Of a DNA stretch of 64,000 nucleotides, positions 63,906 through 64,000 are shown piece after piece; within the stretch, counting starts at the first letter, position 1; every line of letters starts with the position of its first letter. A model generated the notes under the pieces. The model saw only the letters and a program-made list of their open reading frames with translations. It did not search any database and had not been told where the DNA came from. Origin of the DNA: Halodesulfovibrio sp. Its GTDB lineage: Bacteria; Desulfobacterota; Desulfovibrionia; Desulfovibrionales; Desulfovibrionaceae. The position numbers and the translations under genes are program-made. The stretch is taken from contig NZ_JADMLB010000061.1 of the NCBI RefSeq assembly GCF_015482765.1, forward strand, positions 95,331-159,330, read 5' to 3'.

Positions 63906-64000
63906 ATGAAATACGTAATCAGTGCTTGGAAAAAATTAGAAAATGCTTTGGTAGACGCAACATTCGCAGAAGTTGGTTGCGGAACCTATTGTACTTGCTG
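63906..64000 (+). CDS. Start of a small Cys-containing protein (3' end beyond the window)
   Basis: An ATG behind GGAGGGAAACGAG opens a frame running to the right edge (31 codons visible). It reads MKYVISAWKKLENALVDATF, then AEVGCGTYCTC. The strong ribosome site and clean frame argue for a real gene. The close Cys residues could bind metal or form disulfides. The family cannot be named from this piece. Confidence 0.6.
   Translation, partial: MKYVISAWKKLENALVDATFAEVGCGTYCTC

Noticed and set aside
1..64000. Prophage, insertion sequence, CRISPR array or integrated element at the tRNA
   Set aside because: No transposase, integrase or phage gene, no spaced repeats, and no partial tRNA copy were found.

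Overview
The window looks like chromosomal DNA of a marine sulfate-reducing bacterium of the Desulfovibrionaceae. The moderate GC content and gene content fit a Halodesulfovibrio-like organism best, but that is inference. Supporting evidence includes a Desulfovibrio-type bacterioferritin, a ferredoxin:thioredoxin reductase catalytic protein, a DUF2333 protein, a possible aminofutalosine-type deaminase, a TRAP transporter, several iron-type alcohol dehydrogenases, many sigma-54 activators and a metabolosome locus. I see no prophage, insertion sequence or CRISPR array.

Layout. 0-3.3 kb (minus strand): pyrimidine genes pyrC (cut by the left edge) and pyrB, with an amidohydrolase upstream. 3.6-13 kb: a Cache-type chemoreceptor, a membrane metallophosphoesterase, an aldo/keto reductase, a DUF2333 protein, a periplasmic GlpQ, and two polysaccharide genes (GT4 glycosyltransferase and O-antigen ligase). 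13.8-24.7 kb: a bacterial microcompartment (BMC) locus. It has an iron alcohol dehydrogenase on plus and an unusual amidohydrolase on minus. A ten-gene plus-strand operon follows: eutQ, eutD, shell hexamer, pduS, pduT, two shell hexamers, shell pentamer, acylating aldehyde dehydrogenase and eutJ. 25.3-34.7 kb: a TRAP transporter (minus), a 1 kb regulatory region, then a hybrid histidine kinase and a sigma-54 response regulator. 35-49.7 kb: mostly housekeeping genes (two more iron alcohol dehydrogenases, a CDF-like protein, tRNA-Arg(UCU), folC, selA, M18 aminopeptidase, two methyltransferases, bioM/bioY, nikR, folE2, bacterioferritin, aminopeptidase P). 49.8-55.2 kb: a small ORF, a 34-bp palindrome, an NtrC-like regulator with a degenerate receiver, mscS, and a PPC/GntR pair flanked by near-identical hairpins. 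55.5-61.8 kb: a UPF0324 transporter behind a strong sigma-54 promoter, a small membrane protein, a CxxCH-containing histidine kinase and its sigma-54 response regulator. 62-64 kb: FTR protein, SGNH hydrolase and a small cysteine-containing ORF cut by the right edge.

How the BMC could work. The enzymes present make a complete core: alcohol to aldehyde (Fe-ADH), aldehyde to acyl-CoA (AldDH), acyl-CoA to acyl phosphate (EutD), and acyl phosphate to acid plus ATP (possibly EutQ). PduS and PduT could carry electrons across the shell. No diol dehydratase, ammonia lyase, glycyl radical enzyme or aldolase is present. The only candidate special enzyme is the divergent amidohydrolase. It ends in a linker plus an amphipathic helix closely resembling the N-terminal targeting helix of the aldehyde dehydrogenase, so it is probably packaged. 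Its canonical metal ligands are missing. It also has a near-consensus sigma-54 promoter, which fits the sigma-54 activator encoded beside the TRAP transporter. The substrate cannot be read from the sequence. Ethanol or a small C2/C3 compound imported by the TRAP system are possibilities only.
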